NCBI RefSeq assembly: GCF_000346465.2
Contig: NC_034015.1
Span: 5,875,061 to 5,939,060 of the forward strand
Direction of reading: 5' to 3'
Source: Prunus persica
Lineage: Eukaryota > Streptophyta > Magnoliopsida > Rosales > Rosaceae
Length of the DNA: 64,000 nucleotides
A program made the position numbers and the translations under genes. The notes beneath the pieces are model-generated. The model did not search any database. It was given only the letters and a program-made list of their open reading frames with translations, and was not told where the DNA came from. Positions 54,389-64,000 of the stretch are shown here, one piece after another (the first letter of the stretch is position 1; every line of letters starts with the position of its first letter).

Positions 54389-55468
54389 GGGAAATATACT
54401 GATATAATCACGTTTCACAAATTGTATTCTAAAATGATCACGTTACAAATCTTATTCTGATATAATTACTTTGGGACTTGAAAATACATAATTGCCCTCC
54501 ATATAAAAGCATATCTATTGTGGAGCTATTGGCCATTGATCCTGATCGAAAACTTCTGACCTCGCTCTCTGCGTTCTCTCTTCCTCTCTCAGCGTTCTAT
54601 CTCTCCATCATCGCTCCATGACCACCACCACTCTGTTTCTCCCACTCTCGCGAAACCCATCTTTGTGTCAATTGAGGCACTTCGTCATATCCATGGAGCG
54701 AAATCAATCAGACCAATAGAAGTTTCATCCAAGCATGAAGTAATTCAAAGTTAAAATACAGAAATTTCCAATCTGTCTAATTACTAAACTTTGCAAAATC
54801 AGTCACAGGTCAGTGAAATTATCCTTCTCAAATGAAAACCATACAAAAGGACAAACTAGTCACTAACAAATACAAAACCCACCTTAGAATCACTCGTTTG
54901 GTGCACAGAACCGAATTGGAAATCCCAGGAACACCTAAAGAAAAGCACGAATTTTGTCTGTGAGAGGATTGAGAATGAGGAGGAAGTATGTGAAAAAAGT
55001 CGAAACCGAAACCAAGAATTAGGGGTTTTTGAGGCCCTGAAGGAGCAGAGGAGAAGAGAAAGAAGTCGATTCAAGACATGAAAAGAGAGGGAACTGAGAG
55101 ATTGTTGAAGGGAGAGAGCATTTAACGAAGAAACCCTCTCTTTCACCTTCAAGAACCCCCTCAACAAACCCTAACATTGACTGCAGAGAGAGAACGAGAG
55201 AGTGCTGCTTAGGTTTTCGCGACAGAGGGAGAAAGAGAGTGGTGGTGGTCGATGAGAGAAATCGCTGAGAGAGGAAGAGAGAACCGTGAGAGAGAGCTGA
55301 GACAGAGAGAGAAGTCAGAAGTGTTAGGTCGGCTCCACAATAGATATTTTTTATATGGAGGGCAATTATTTAATTTCACGTCCCCAAGTGATTATATCCG
55401 AATAGGATTTGTAACGTGATCATTTCAGAATAGAAGTTGTGAAACGTGATAATATCAGTATATTTCCC
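54389..55468. mobile_element. Mutator-like element with long inverted ends (possible Pack-MULE)
   Basis: A 1080-bp element begins GGGAAATATACTGATAT and ends with the reverse complement, with inverted repeats extending about 150 bp or more. The 9-bp duplication AATTATATT flanks it (54380-54388 and 55469-55477), the size typical of Mutator. Copy 1 at about 1859 gives the empty site. No transposase is present. A 103-codon frame on the - strand (54856-55167) has no recognised domain; the GC-richer middle might be captured gene sequence, unproven. It sits about 130 bp upstream of the TATA box of MADS copy 3. Confidence 0.85.
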
Positions 55469-55595
55469 AATTATATTTTGGGTTTTCCTCATTAAATATG
55501 GAAACTACCTTTCTATAAATATTAAAAATTAAATAAAAACCCAGAAAAATTCCCATTTCAATTGAGTTTCCTTAACCGCCTCCTCCTTCCTTCTC

Positions 55596-55601
55596 TATAA
55601 A
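55596..55601 (+). promoter_or_regulatory. TATA box of MADS copy 3
   Basis: Same TATAAA and context as copy 1. It lies just downstream of the Mutator-like insertion. Confidence 0.6.
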
Positions 55602-55662
55602 ACTCAATCACAACCTAGACCTTCTCTCTCATATTAAGATCTCCGAAAAACCCAAGTCACAG

Positions 55663-55877
55663 GTACTTTATTCAACTTGAACAATCCAAGTTATGTTTTT
55701 TTTTTGCCCTAGTTTTCTTTTTCTTTTTTCTGTTTTTTCAAACCAAAATTTTGGAACAAAGCTTCTAGTTGTTCTCAGTCTCTAGATCCAATTAGATCTC
55801 TGCTATATATTATTTTCCTGGGTTCTTCTAATCTAAACATCAAAATTTTTGTCTCTCTATGTTTTGTGGAATTATAG
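55663..55877 (+). other. Predicted 5' UTR intron of MADS copy 3
   Basis: Donor CACAG|GTACTT and acceptor AATTATAG|AAG as in copy 1, ending five bases before the ATG at 55883. Confidence 0.6.
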
Positions 55878-55882
55878 AAGAT

Positions 55883-56506
55883 ATGGTGGCCCCTCGAAGA
55901 AGCAGCTTAGAACTCATACCTAATGAGGGCACTCGGAAGATGACCTTTCGGAAGCGAAAGAAGAGTATATATAAAAAGGCCGACGAGCTTTCGAAGCTTT
56001 GTGGTATTGATGTTTGCTTGATCGTCTACGAAGCCGATCAAAAGAAGGGGAGGGCAGTTCAACCGGAGACGTGGCCGCGAGATCCAACTCAATTCAAACG
56101 CATTCTCAACAAGTACAAGGATTCTAAGGATACGTCCACGCCCGGATTGAAGAGAAACTTTGATATGTCCGATTTTTATGAGGACAAGAAAGATCACGTG
56201 GATGAGGATGACGAAAAGTTTCAAAATTTAGGGGAGAGGATTTTTGAGGGAGAATACCCGACAAAGTTTCAAAATTTAGGGAAGAAGATTTTTGAGGAGG
56301 AGTACCCGACATGGGACGATCGAATAGATGATTTTTCGAAGGACGAATTGACTGAGCTCATTGCTTCACTTGAATCCAAGATACAAGTTGCAACCAAGAA
56401 GATTGATTGTATGGAAAGATATATGGGGTTTGCTAAGAAACAAAATCAAAGTTTGGTCCGGGAAGAGATTAATCATGATGAGCAGCCTATCAAGTCCCTG
56501 CTTTGA
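55883..56506 (+). CDS. Type I (M-gamma) MADS-box protein, copy 3, C-terminal frameshift
   Basis: The MADS domain is complete (MVAPRRSSLELIPNEG, TFRKRKKSIYKKADELS, LCGIDVCLIVYEADQ) and the protein is nearly identical to copy 1 up to residue about 199. A single C is missing after GAGCAGCC relative to copies 1 and 2. This shifts the frame so the protein ends DEQPIKSLL after 207 residues, about 26 shorter than copy 1. DNA binding should be unaffected; loss of the tail could alter activity or partner choice. Expected to act in the nucleus. Its promoter carries the Mutator-like insertion. Confidence 0.82.
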   Translation: MVAPRRSSLELIPNEGTRKMTFRKRKKSIYKKADELSKLCGIDVCLIVYEADQKKGRAVQPETWPRDPTQFKRILNKYKDSKDTSTPGLKRNFDMSDFYEDKKDHVDEDDEKFQNLGERIFEGEYPTKFQNLGKKIFEEEYPTWDDRIDDFSKDELTELIASLESKIQVATKKIDCMERYMGFAKKQNQSLVREEINHDEQPIKSLL

Positions 56507-57004
56507 TGTCTCGTCCATCACTTGTGCATTATCCAATGTTGCCAAGTGCATGGGTTTCAAGCTCAGAATCGGAGAAGAGCTAATGACAACTTGACAACCT
56601 CGGTGTATATCTAATCCTTTGTAATCGAATTTCTAGTAATGTTTAGTTTGATTTTGATGTACCTTTTGGCTAGGGATAATATAGCCCTATATTCTGTTCT
56701 GATTACATTTGGACCTTTGCGTTTCTGTTTTTATTGAAATCATTTTGTGAGGTTTTCAATATGTGTGTTTCTTTCAATTGTCTGTTTCTGGGTTTGGATT
56801 CTTTTGTGGGTTAGCTTTGATATTTTAAGCAAGAAATTGATGTGGGCTAGTTCAGCAACAAACTATATGGGTTTGGATTGGATCATATCTAACTTTGTCT
56901 TCTGCTTATTTTATAGTTAATTAATGATCATTTCTGGAGTGTCCATTTCCTTCAAAAATGGAGTACTAGAAAGCTGGAGGGCTTTAGCATTAATAGGTGA
57001 TTAA
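56507..57004. other. MADS copy 3 3' flank
   Basis: This contains the out-of-frame former C-terminus (to 56583), a 3' UTR like copy 1, then sequence not seen in the other copies. No gene recognised. Confidence 0.5.
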
Positions 57005-57147
57005 CTGTTAGGAGGTTTTCATGTGATGTTAGGAGATTAACTAATAGGTCATATGTAAGCAATGCAGTGAAAGAGCTATAAAATCTGACCTAACGCCATG
57101 GCCAGGAGCACAAGTTATTTGCTCGATTCACAAGTCCTTTGTTCCAA
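57005..57147 (-). pseudogene. Polygalacturonase remnant, copy 3
   Basis: The - strand of 57087-57147 matches the end of exon 2 (IEQITC, PGHG) with the intron 2 donor still in place and part of intron 2 beyond. A Trp codon present in the intact gene is a TGA stop here. All other exons are absent. Confidence 0.75.
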
Positions 57148-57728
57148 AAAGCAACACACTCATGCATACAATGATGAAACAATAGCAGCAGGTAGATTTT
57201 TTCTCAACGATCTAAAAATCGACATTATACTATTGAACAGAAGCTTCGTGAATCCATATCTCTTTGATTCGTACTGCTCGTAAATGAAAAACAACGTGAA
57301 AGCGAACACCAGTGCTGCAAAATATTTCCAGAAAGATTGTTTTTAAAGAGACTGAAGAATGCTAAAGAACTAAATTTATGTGAAAGATTCAGGGAAAAAG
57401 CCAAACATACATGCTCATGCTTCATGCCTCAAGAAAATAATAATTTCCCATATGCTGGTATACATTACTCAACTTTCCTATTCAGATATCTCCAAAAAAT
57501 CTGCTACATAGCCTCCATATACACTATGACAAAATGTAATTTCTTTGACACAAATAACAAACTATAAAGTAAGGACCACTTCGATACTTCAAATACCAAG
57601 ACCATTCCAGCAAACCAAAATCACTCTGTTACAAAAATATGCTCAAAGGACATTATGGTCAGTAAATACAGGAGGAATGGATCTCTTTTAGCATTTTAGA
57701 GGTTACTCAAGCTCATAAGAATCAATAC
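57148..57728. repeat. Copy 3 downstream segment, first part
   Basis: Similar to 3513-3750 of copy 1 and then extended. I cannot identify a continuing reticulon exon here. Confidence 0.5.
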
Positions 57729-57732
57729 TTAC

Positions 57733-57908
57733 ATCTTCGGTGGTAGAATTCCATATCCATAAAGGCCAAATGAAACTAACAGCAGAAGCTTGGATACAGA
57801 TGAGGCAAAAGTTCTTCCACAAAGGAAAAACGAGTAACACAACAGACTCAAAGCAAGGAAATAAGTAAAAGATTTATTCTCATCACGCCACAGCAAAATG
57901 TCTGCAAC
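57733..57908 (-). pseudogene. Reticulon-like exon fragment
   Basis: The - strand encodes VADILLWRDENKSFTYFLAL, then a hydrophobic hairpin and FGLYGYGILPPK. This is the start of the reticulon homology domain, which bends ER tubules in plant RTNLB proteins. A good donor (AAGAT|GTAAGT) and a good acceptor (TGCCTGCAG) bound it, so it was once a genuine internal exon. No neighbouring reticulon exon is found, and copy 1 lacks this block. I treat it as a gene fragment, although an exon of a larger gene cannot be excluded. Confidence 0.65.
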
Positions 57909-58483
57909 TGCAGGCAATACATTTCAAGGTCATTCTACAATCGCAATCAAACATTTTACGATCGCAATCAGACAATATACAAACGCATATGATGGATCAT
58001 GTTTGATCTGACGATGTGTTCTTAAATGCAAATCCTTCCTGGTGCTATACTTAGTGCGTTTGACGTTATACAAAACCCTGTTCATGAGCCTAAGTAAAGC
58101 TGTGGACTAAATTACATAGTACTTAGTATGGCACCATGCAAGAACAAACCACCATGATGCGTACGACTTGCACCAAAATCAGGCACAAGGATCTAGTCCT
58201 GTACACAGGTAATCGGCACTGACGAACCAGATTTTTTATACCTTGAATTTTCATGATTTCCAATAAACAATAACTATATGACAGTACACTGTAATGCCTA
58301 CTTCATATCCAACAAAAATCACTAGAAATCATTTTCAAAACGAAAGGAATAGGAAGCAGCCTTCATTAAGATTCTGCTATGTGCTAGAAGCAATCAAATA
58401 TTGGGGCCTGACTAGCCAGCCAAGACAACTTTAAAAAAGTTGAGAAGGTTCAATTGGATATATAACAAAAAGGATGTTATCCA
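57909..58483. repeat. Copy 3 downstream segment, end
   Basis: Collinear with about 3755-4592 of copy 1 with a deletion near 58200. It ends where the copia LTR begins. Confidence 0.7.
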
Positions 58484-59038
58484 TGTAAGAGAGGTTTCAA
58501 GAGAGAAATGTTCAAATATCAACATCAGCTCAACATATTAATCAGCCAAGAAAAATAAAGCCCAACCCATGGAAGTTTGGTAACACTAGAACTAGATAAT
58601 TATAGAAAAATCTTGAAAAGTGAAGAGAATACCACCGACTTATTAACTGGATATTGTATCAGAATAATATAGCTAATTCTAGAAAGTTGCATAAGCGTGG
58701 CTGGAAATGAAGAAGCCAAGGCGGTGGGCTTGGACTATGTTGGCTAGGAATTTCTATATATATGGGCATGAAGCCTTCATTTATGTAATCAAGAGGATAG
58801 AAGAAGAAGAACAAGCAATAAGCTATAGAGCTTAAGCTTGAGTAGTCTTTGTGAGGAGTGTGATTGTTCTAGAGTTTGTCTCTAGAAAGTGAGAAAGAGT
58901 GTTAGCTTTTAAAAATTGTGGGCTTTTTGTTTAGAGTTGTTTTGTTGTAATATTTTGTGAGTTTAATATAAGTAATTCATTTACTTGTTCTGTCTTCAAC
59001 AATTAAATATTAGAGTTGTGTACTTTAATTTCTCAACA
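58484..59038 (+). repeat. 5' LTR of the truncated copia element
   Basis: TG...CA bounded, followed after two bases by the initiator tRNA-Met primer site. The left edge is confirmed by comparison with copy 1. No partner LTR is present in the window. Confidence 0.8.
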
Positions 59039-59166
59039 ATTGGTATTAGAGCGGGACGGTTAGGAATTGATTCTTCTAGAGGTTCCTTGAGTTGTGAAGA
59101 GTTCGTCTTTACAAGTTTGCATCTTTAGATCAAGCTTGTTCGATCTACCAAAATTTTGCCAACACG

Positions 59167-60059
59167 ATGGGTGATCTTCAAGTAGTTGGAGAAATCAAGA
59201 AGCTTAACAATAAAAATTACAACACGTGGGCGACATGTATGGAGTCTTATCTACAAGGTGAAGATCTTTGGGATGTCGTTGGCAGTAATGAAGTTACACA
59301 GCCGAAAGAGGACACCAATGGCACTTTGCGTAACTGGAAGATTAAAGCAAGTAAAGCTATGTTTGCTCTAAAGACCACAATTGAAGAAGAAATGTTGGAG
59401 CACATAAGAAATGTCAAAACACCAAAAGAAACATGAGACACATTTGCAACACTCTTTTCAAGGAGGAATGGCACAAGACTATAGCTTGCAACACTTTTTC
59501 GAGGAGGAATGACGTAAGGCTACAGCTTCTAGAGAACAAGCTGTTATCTGTTGCACAATGTGACATGACGATTGCTCAATATTTTCAAAAGGTAAAGTCG
59601 ATATGCAGTGAAATTTCTGAATTAGATCCTACTTTTGCTACAAGGATAAAAAGAATAATTATCCATGGTCTGAGACCCGAATACCAAGACTTCGTTGCCG
59701 TTGTTCAAGGATGGCCGAGTCAACCATTACTTGTTGCATTTGAAAATTTGCTTGCCGACCAAGAAGCTATGGCTAAGCAAATGAGAGGGGTCCCACCAAA
59801 AGGGGAGGAGGAAACGCTCTACACCAACAAAAGTAAAGGTAGCTTTAAGCAACACGTCAGTGGTGGATCTAAAAGAAATGGTGGCATGGTGAATGGTCAT
59901 CAAGGAGAAGGAAGTTCTAGGCCAAGGGGAGCTCCAAAGTATCACAAATGTGGTCAGTCCAAAAATAATAAAAGATTTGAGAGTAAATGCTACAACTGTG
60001 GAAAGAAAGGCCACATGGCGAAAGATTGTTTGGTCAAACAAAAGGCCCGTCAAGAGTAA
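59167..60059 (+). pseudogene. Copia Gag with internal stop
   Basis: The Gag frame starts MGDLQVVGEIKKLNNKNY, ends at a TGA (59434-59436) and is open again, one frame over, from 59433 (MRHICNTLF) to 60059. It contains the UBN2-type gag domain (QLLENKLLSVAQCDMTIAQYF in parts, then IIHGLRPEYQDFV) and a CCHC knuckle [15 protein letters not shown] short duplicated motif near 59450-59510 (AGGAGGAATG twice) marks the frame disturbance. It is not expected to yield full-length Gag. Confidence 0.85.
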
Positions 60060-60180
60060 TATTGCTACTTCCAACCTAAAGGAGAAAAGTAAAGACGATT
60101 GCAATGCTGAAGCATCTCTCGCTATAGAGGAAGATGAGTTAGCTCTCACAGTAATGACGCATGAACAGATTGACTACAAG

Positions 60181-61193
60181 TAGGGGTGGGCATTTAAATT
60201 GGAAAATCGAAAAACTGAGCTGAATTGGGCCACAAAAAGCGAGTTGACCCAAAACCAAATTGAACTGGACCGATTTGGCTTGCTTCCAATTCTTATAGTG
60301 AAAAAAACCAAACCAAACCAACTCTATATTTTTTTAATTAAAAAAATTTATTTAAGCCTAATGCTAAATTTCTAAGCTCATAACTAATCTTCCCCAATCC
60401 CAACTCTAAATCACCTCTCTTTTCTAGGCCAAATCACCTCCATTTGCATGAAATTAGGCCATTTGTGAATTTTTAAGCCCAAAAAATAAAATTTTAGTTG
60501 GATTTTGTTTATAAAAAAAAAAAAGAAAAGAAAAAGAAAAGACATAACAAAATAGTAGCCTTTTTTGGAGCTACAATCGCTATTTACGGAGTACCAAAAA
60601 AAGGCTTTGAGCGCGTCTTCCAGTTCCAATTCAAAGGATTTTGACCCACCTCTATGTTGAAATATAATCCTTTTACAGATTTCTTAGAGCTGAAATCATT
60701 TTCTATTTTCTGTTAAGTCTATTTTAAATGATGTAATGAGAACCATTAGATCATAGTCAAGGTGGATTCTCTAGCTTAGATTTGGTATGACACATGTAAG
60801 CACCTAATAGGGTGACAGCTGTAATTCTGTTAGGAGAGAATCACATTTCTCTCTCTGTCAGACACACTATGTAAGCTGCAGATTGTAAGAATTCAATAGA
60901 ACAGTGCCTTTCCCATTTCTCTTCATTCTCTCTAGCTAAAATCTCCAGAATACACACCTCTTCCTAATCTGAAAATATATACAAACAGAGAATTCTAACA
61001 CTCTACACTTGTCTAGACTTGTGATCCTCAAAATGCTACCCCACCGGAAAAAATGGAAACTGAACTTATGGACAAACCAGACTGAACCAATTTTATAATT
61101 TTGTTGTTGTCAAAACTGAACCTTACCGGACCATATGAATAGTGTTGGTTCTGGTTCCAATTTGGAGTGAGAACTGGACTGTGCCCACCCTTA
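60181..61193. mobile_element. hAT-like non-autonomous element
   Basis: The ends are TAGGGGTGGGCA and TGCCCACCCTTA, a 12-bp inverted repeat with one mismatch. They are flanked by the perfect 8-bp duplication ACTACAAG (60173-60180 and 61194-61201), as for hAT transposons. There is no transposase. Without its own insertion the element is about 660 bp, and it splits the pol region of the copia element. Confidence 0.88.
60655..61000. mobile_element. Solo LTR nested in the hAT-like element
   Basis: A 346-bp sequence begins TGTTGAAATATAATCC, ends GAATTCTAACA, and is flanked by the perfect 5-bp duplication CTCTA (60650-60654 and 61001-61005). No internal region is present. It is probably of copia origin from its size. 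Confidence 0.82.
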
Positions 61194-61201
61194 ACTACAA
61201 G

Positions 61202-61700
61202 AATGGATGGATGGTCGACTCAGGCTGCTCAAATCATATGATGGTGATATACATAAGTTATAGAACCTTATTAAGTACAAGGGAAATCGTGTAGTGGTGA
61301 CAGCCAACAACTCAAGATTATCGATAATCCATATTGGTAAGACAGTAGTTGTACTCTGTTACAATCCTAACCATGTGCCGCTTCAAGAGGTCTACCATGT
61401 TTCGGGCATGAAGAAGAATTTGCTTTCGGGGTGCATCTGACATCGTTAGGTCACTGTCTTGTTCAGCCCAAGAGATGTGAAGGTGTATCAACAAAATTAA
61501 GCAGAGAATACAATGAAGTTGGGAGTTGCATATTCGAAGCCTGAGTTAACCATGGAAGGGGAAGTGATCGTTTTTGAGCCAATAGTGGCTGAGAAGGGGC
61601 CTGATGTGGAAAACACTAGTTGGGCAGCCGATGAGGGCCTAGAGCATGGTAAAAATGCTTCTCCAGGTGATCTAAAGGTTAATGGCACTTATGTCGTAGT
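61202..61700 (+). pseudogene. Copia protease and early pol remnant
   Basis: The + strand encodes GWMVDSGCSNHM, a copia protease active site (DSG), then [13 protein letters not shown] and [11 protein letters not shown], with frame changes and a stop (near 61500). A following open stretch (61513-61725) resembles the linker before integrase but I cannot assign it firmly. Confidence 0.65.
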
Positions 61701-61804
61701 GAGCAGTAGTTCTATCTCTCTATGAGGTTGTATGATGGAGCTAAGATTATTTTCTGAGTTGGTATGGTTAAATAACAAAAAAAATAAACACATCAGTGGA
61801 TAGG
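61701..61804. repeat. Fragment of the MADS downstream segment
   Basis: Similar to about 19347-19432 of copy 2, including ATCAGTGGA. It is interrupted on both sides by copia elements. Confidence 0.55.
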
Positions 61805-63369
61805 TGAAAGAAGAGTAAGAAATTTAGGGTTTGTAAGAATTGAAATTGTATATTCAATGAATATGAGATTGTACAGTTTTCTATATATATATACACTTGA
61901 AATGGAAATATCTAGACTAAAGTTTGTTATAGGAAAGATGGAGATATTGACAAGTGTACAGTAGTGATGAAGCTTAGTTGTTTCCTCCTTTCTTTCTAGA
62001 ACTTATTCTAGGCACAAGTCTACTGTGCTCAATTTTATTCTTTGTTGTGTGCTCTTGATTTGTTGTTCTAAAAGACAGAGGCTGTATGAGAGTGATCTTT
62101 GTGTATTCTTCGTTGCTCTATTTATCATCCCCCCTCAATCGAAGATTAGGGTGACGAGTAATGAGCTTGGATAGAAGAGTGAGGAAGCGTTCAGCAGGGA
62201 GGCCCTTTGTAAAAATGTCAGCTATTTGTGAATGAGAAGGAAGATGTTGAATGGCAATGGCTTTGGAGGTCACTAAATTTCGGATAAAGTGATAGTCCAC
62301 TTCAATGTGCTTTGTCTGGGAGTGAAAAATGGGGTTGGCAGCGAGTGCAACGGCTGAGATGTTGTCGCAGTGAAATAATGGTGGACTGTTCAAGAAGACA
62401 TGGAGTTCTTTTAAGAAAAACAGATCCACAAGTCATCAGCAGTTGTTGTAGCCAATGCGCGATATTCAGCTTTAGTTGGTGAGCGAGCCATAATGGTTTG
62501 CTTTTTAGCAGACCAAGAGATGAGATTAGTACCAAGAAATATGTAGGACCCAGTAGTGGACCGACGATCATTAGGATTGCCAGCCCAATCCGCATCACAA
62601 AAGGCAGTGAGATGAGGCTTGCCTTTATGAATTGGTAGACCATAATCTGGAGTGGCTTTGAGGTATCGAAGGATTCGCTTGACAGTAGTGAGGTGAGTTG
62701 TGGTAGGAGCATGGAGAAATTGACAGACTTGGTTGACTGAATATGAGATATCAGGGCGGGTCCAAGTTAAGTATTGAAGAGCACCAACAATATATCTGTA
62801 GGAAGTGGGATTGGAGAGAAGTTCACCAGAGTCTGAAGCCAATTTTGCTGTGGTTGCTGGAGATGGAAATGGTTTGGTGTCAAGCATGTCGGTTTTGGAA
62901 AGAAGATTAATGGTGTACTTTGTTTGGCTGAGAAAAAGGCCAGAGGCAGTTCTATGCACTTTGATACCCAAGAATTAGTGAAGAGCGCCTAAATCCTTGA
63001 TTGCAAATTGAGAACCAAGTTGTGAGATCAACTAAGTATAATAAGAGGGGTTGTTGCCTGTGAGGACAATGTCATCAACATAAACAAGGATAACTATCGA
63101 TCTTAAGGAAGAGAGAGGTGTTTGCAGCAGATGTTTGAAAACCCAAGGAAAGCAGAGCATTGTGTAATTCTTCGTACTAGGCGCATGGGGCCCGTTTAAG
63201 ACCATAGAGAGAATGATGTAATTTACAGATATAATTTGGCTTTTGTGGATCCTCGAACCCAGGTGGTTGTGTCATGAATACCTCCTCAATAAGATGGCCA
63301 TGTAGAAAGGCGTTAGTAACATCAAGTTGGGAAATATGCCAATCATTCTGTATTGCAATTGATAATAGA
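61805..63369 (-). mobile_element. Ty1/copia 3' part (- strand), cut by a gypsy LTR
   Basis: A 323-bp 3' LTR (61805-62127) is preceded on the - strand by the purine tract GAGGGGGGA. Upstream lie RNase H and part of reverse transcriptase, truncated at 63370 by another insertion. The rest should lie beyond the window. Confidence 0.8.
62118..63369 (-). pseudogene. Copia reverse transcriptase and RNase H, truncated
   Basis: Reverse transcriptase blocks on the - strand are WHISQLDVTNAFLHGHL, LHHSLYGLKRAP and the active site VYVDDIVLTG (about 63055-63090). RNase H blocks are YRYIVGALQYLTWTRPDISY, FCDADWAGNPNDRRS, HCDNISAVALAANP and ADIFTKGLP. Frame changes near 62420 and stops around 62975-63180 break it. 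Confidence 0.88.
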
Positions 63370-64000
63370 TGTTGAGGCCCAAAAAATCCAAGGCTGGGCT
63401 CAAATATATTTTCGGCCCAGTACAACACCAAGCGAAAAATCCTCATTTAAGCAACATGCCACGCTACAAGCTTAAGTGGGCCCAAGCCACGTGAATGCCT
63501 GGGGCTTGCTGAGCGGGTTGAGGTATGGATGGTTACGAGCATTCACGAAGCCCATTGATGGGCCAAGAAGTGGAAGTTTTGGGCTGCTTGGGAGCACCCA
63601 AACTCAGGCCCATTTCTTGAGCCCAAACATATGGGTAAGCATGAAAGAGAATGAGTGGCCCAATAACTTAGGAAAATATCCAATGGCTTGCAAACACTTG
63701 GAAAAATCTCACGTCAACCAAAATATCCAGCACCTTGATCAAATAGGCTGTTTACAGCAGCTTGAGTAAACTCACCAGTCGTTGGAAACAAGATACTAAT
63801 AGCCCAGCCCAGCATCATGGAAAATTTCCAGCATATCTGTCAAAACCATCAAAACCAAGCAAACCCATGTGTTGATCACCTTTTGACTAGCACCCTTACC
63901 CATTCTTTCCTCTTCAAGCTTTGGTGGGAAAACAAGAAGCAAAAGTGGGTGGCTCCTCACCCACATGGAGAAGTCCAGCTGTGTGAAGATCTTGAAACTC
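63370..64000 (+). repeat. Gypsy LTR (related to the young Tat element), runs off the window
   Basis: It begins TGTTGAGGCCCAAAAAATCC in the middle of copia reverse transcriptase and follows the LTR of the element at 35275 with many substitutions and indels, for instance around GGGCCCAAGCCAC and GGGGCTTGCT. It is a diverged family member. Whether it is a solo LTR or a full element cannot be seen. Confidence 0.8.

Larger units (their letters stand above)
58484..61700 (+). mobile_element. Ty1/copia element, 5' part only, with nested insertions
   Basis: A 555-bp LTR (58484-59038, TGTAAGAGAGG to CTCAACA) is inserted just after GATGTTATCCA, which in copy 1 continues uninterrupted near 4592. It is followed by a primer site (TGGTATTAGAGC, 59041-59052), gag, and the start of pol. 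A hAT-like element splits it at 60181-61193. It then continues with protease to about 61440. Integrase, RT, RNase H and the 3' LTR are missing. Confidence 0.85.

Overview
This is plant nuclear DNA, almost certainly from a woody eudicot. A Rosaceae source such as apple or pear is my best guess, from the style of the PIF/Harbinger and Ty3/gypsy elements and from the type I MADS genes; this is inference and no search was run. Two runs of N (5283-5382 and 33683-33901) show it is a draft assembly.

Backbone. Beneath the transposons lies a tandemly repeated host segment, seen in at least three copies in the same orientation: copy 1 about 417-4592, copy 2 about 4790-22000 and copy 3 about 33490-58483. 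Each copy once carried a type I (M-gamma, AGL80-like) MADS-box gene on the + strand, followed by a secreted polygalacturonase gene on the - strand. The copies have lost different genes. Copy 1 has an intact MADS gene (2269-2970) and only scraps of polygalacturonase (3381-3512). Copy 2 has a complete four-exon polygalacturonase (20397-21931) and a truncated MADS gene (18751-19096). Copy 3 has a MADS gene with a C-terminal frameshift (55883-56506) and a polygalacturonase scrap with an in-frame stop (about 57005-57147). A fourth MADS 3' end lies at 23345-23590. Fragments of a DEAD-box helicase gene (19803-20011) and a reticulon gene (about 57733-57908) are also present.

Transposons. Because the host segment is repeated, many insertions can be checked against a paralogous empty site within the window. 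The main elements are: a Tat-type Ty3/gypsy element on the - strand (9384-18575, TSD GCTGT, old and broken); a 3-kb solo LTR (24406-27401, TSD ATTTT); a Ty1/copia element on the - strand (27468-32572, TSD ATCAT); a short chimeric copia element (7242-8967); a young Tat-type Ty3/gypsy element on the + strand (35275-49994, LTRs of 1461 bp with 8 differences, TSD TATAT) nested inside a PIF/Harbinger element (33634-50653, TSD TGA); a second PIF/Harbinger element (51431-53985, TSD TAA); a long-TIR Mutator-like element (54389-55468, 9-bp TSD) in the promoter of MADS copy 3; a copia element on the + strand from 58484, interrupted by a hAT-like element (60181-61193, 8-bp TSD) that itself contains a solo LTR (60655-61000, TSD CTCTA); and a copia fragment on the - strand (61805-63369) cut by another gypsy LTR that runs off the window.

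Most interesting. The young gypsy element carries a complete multi-exon gene in antisense between integrase and the 3' LTR. It encodes a protein of about 1,099 residues with a plant mobile domain (PMD) and is open throughout, although the sense pol frame of the same element has stop codons. The older Tat element has an antisense coding remnant in the same place. No tRNA, rRNA or CRISPR sequence was seen.
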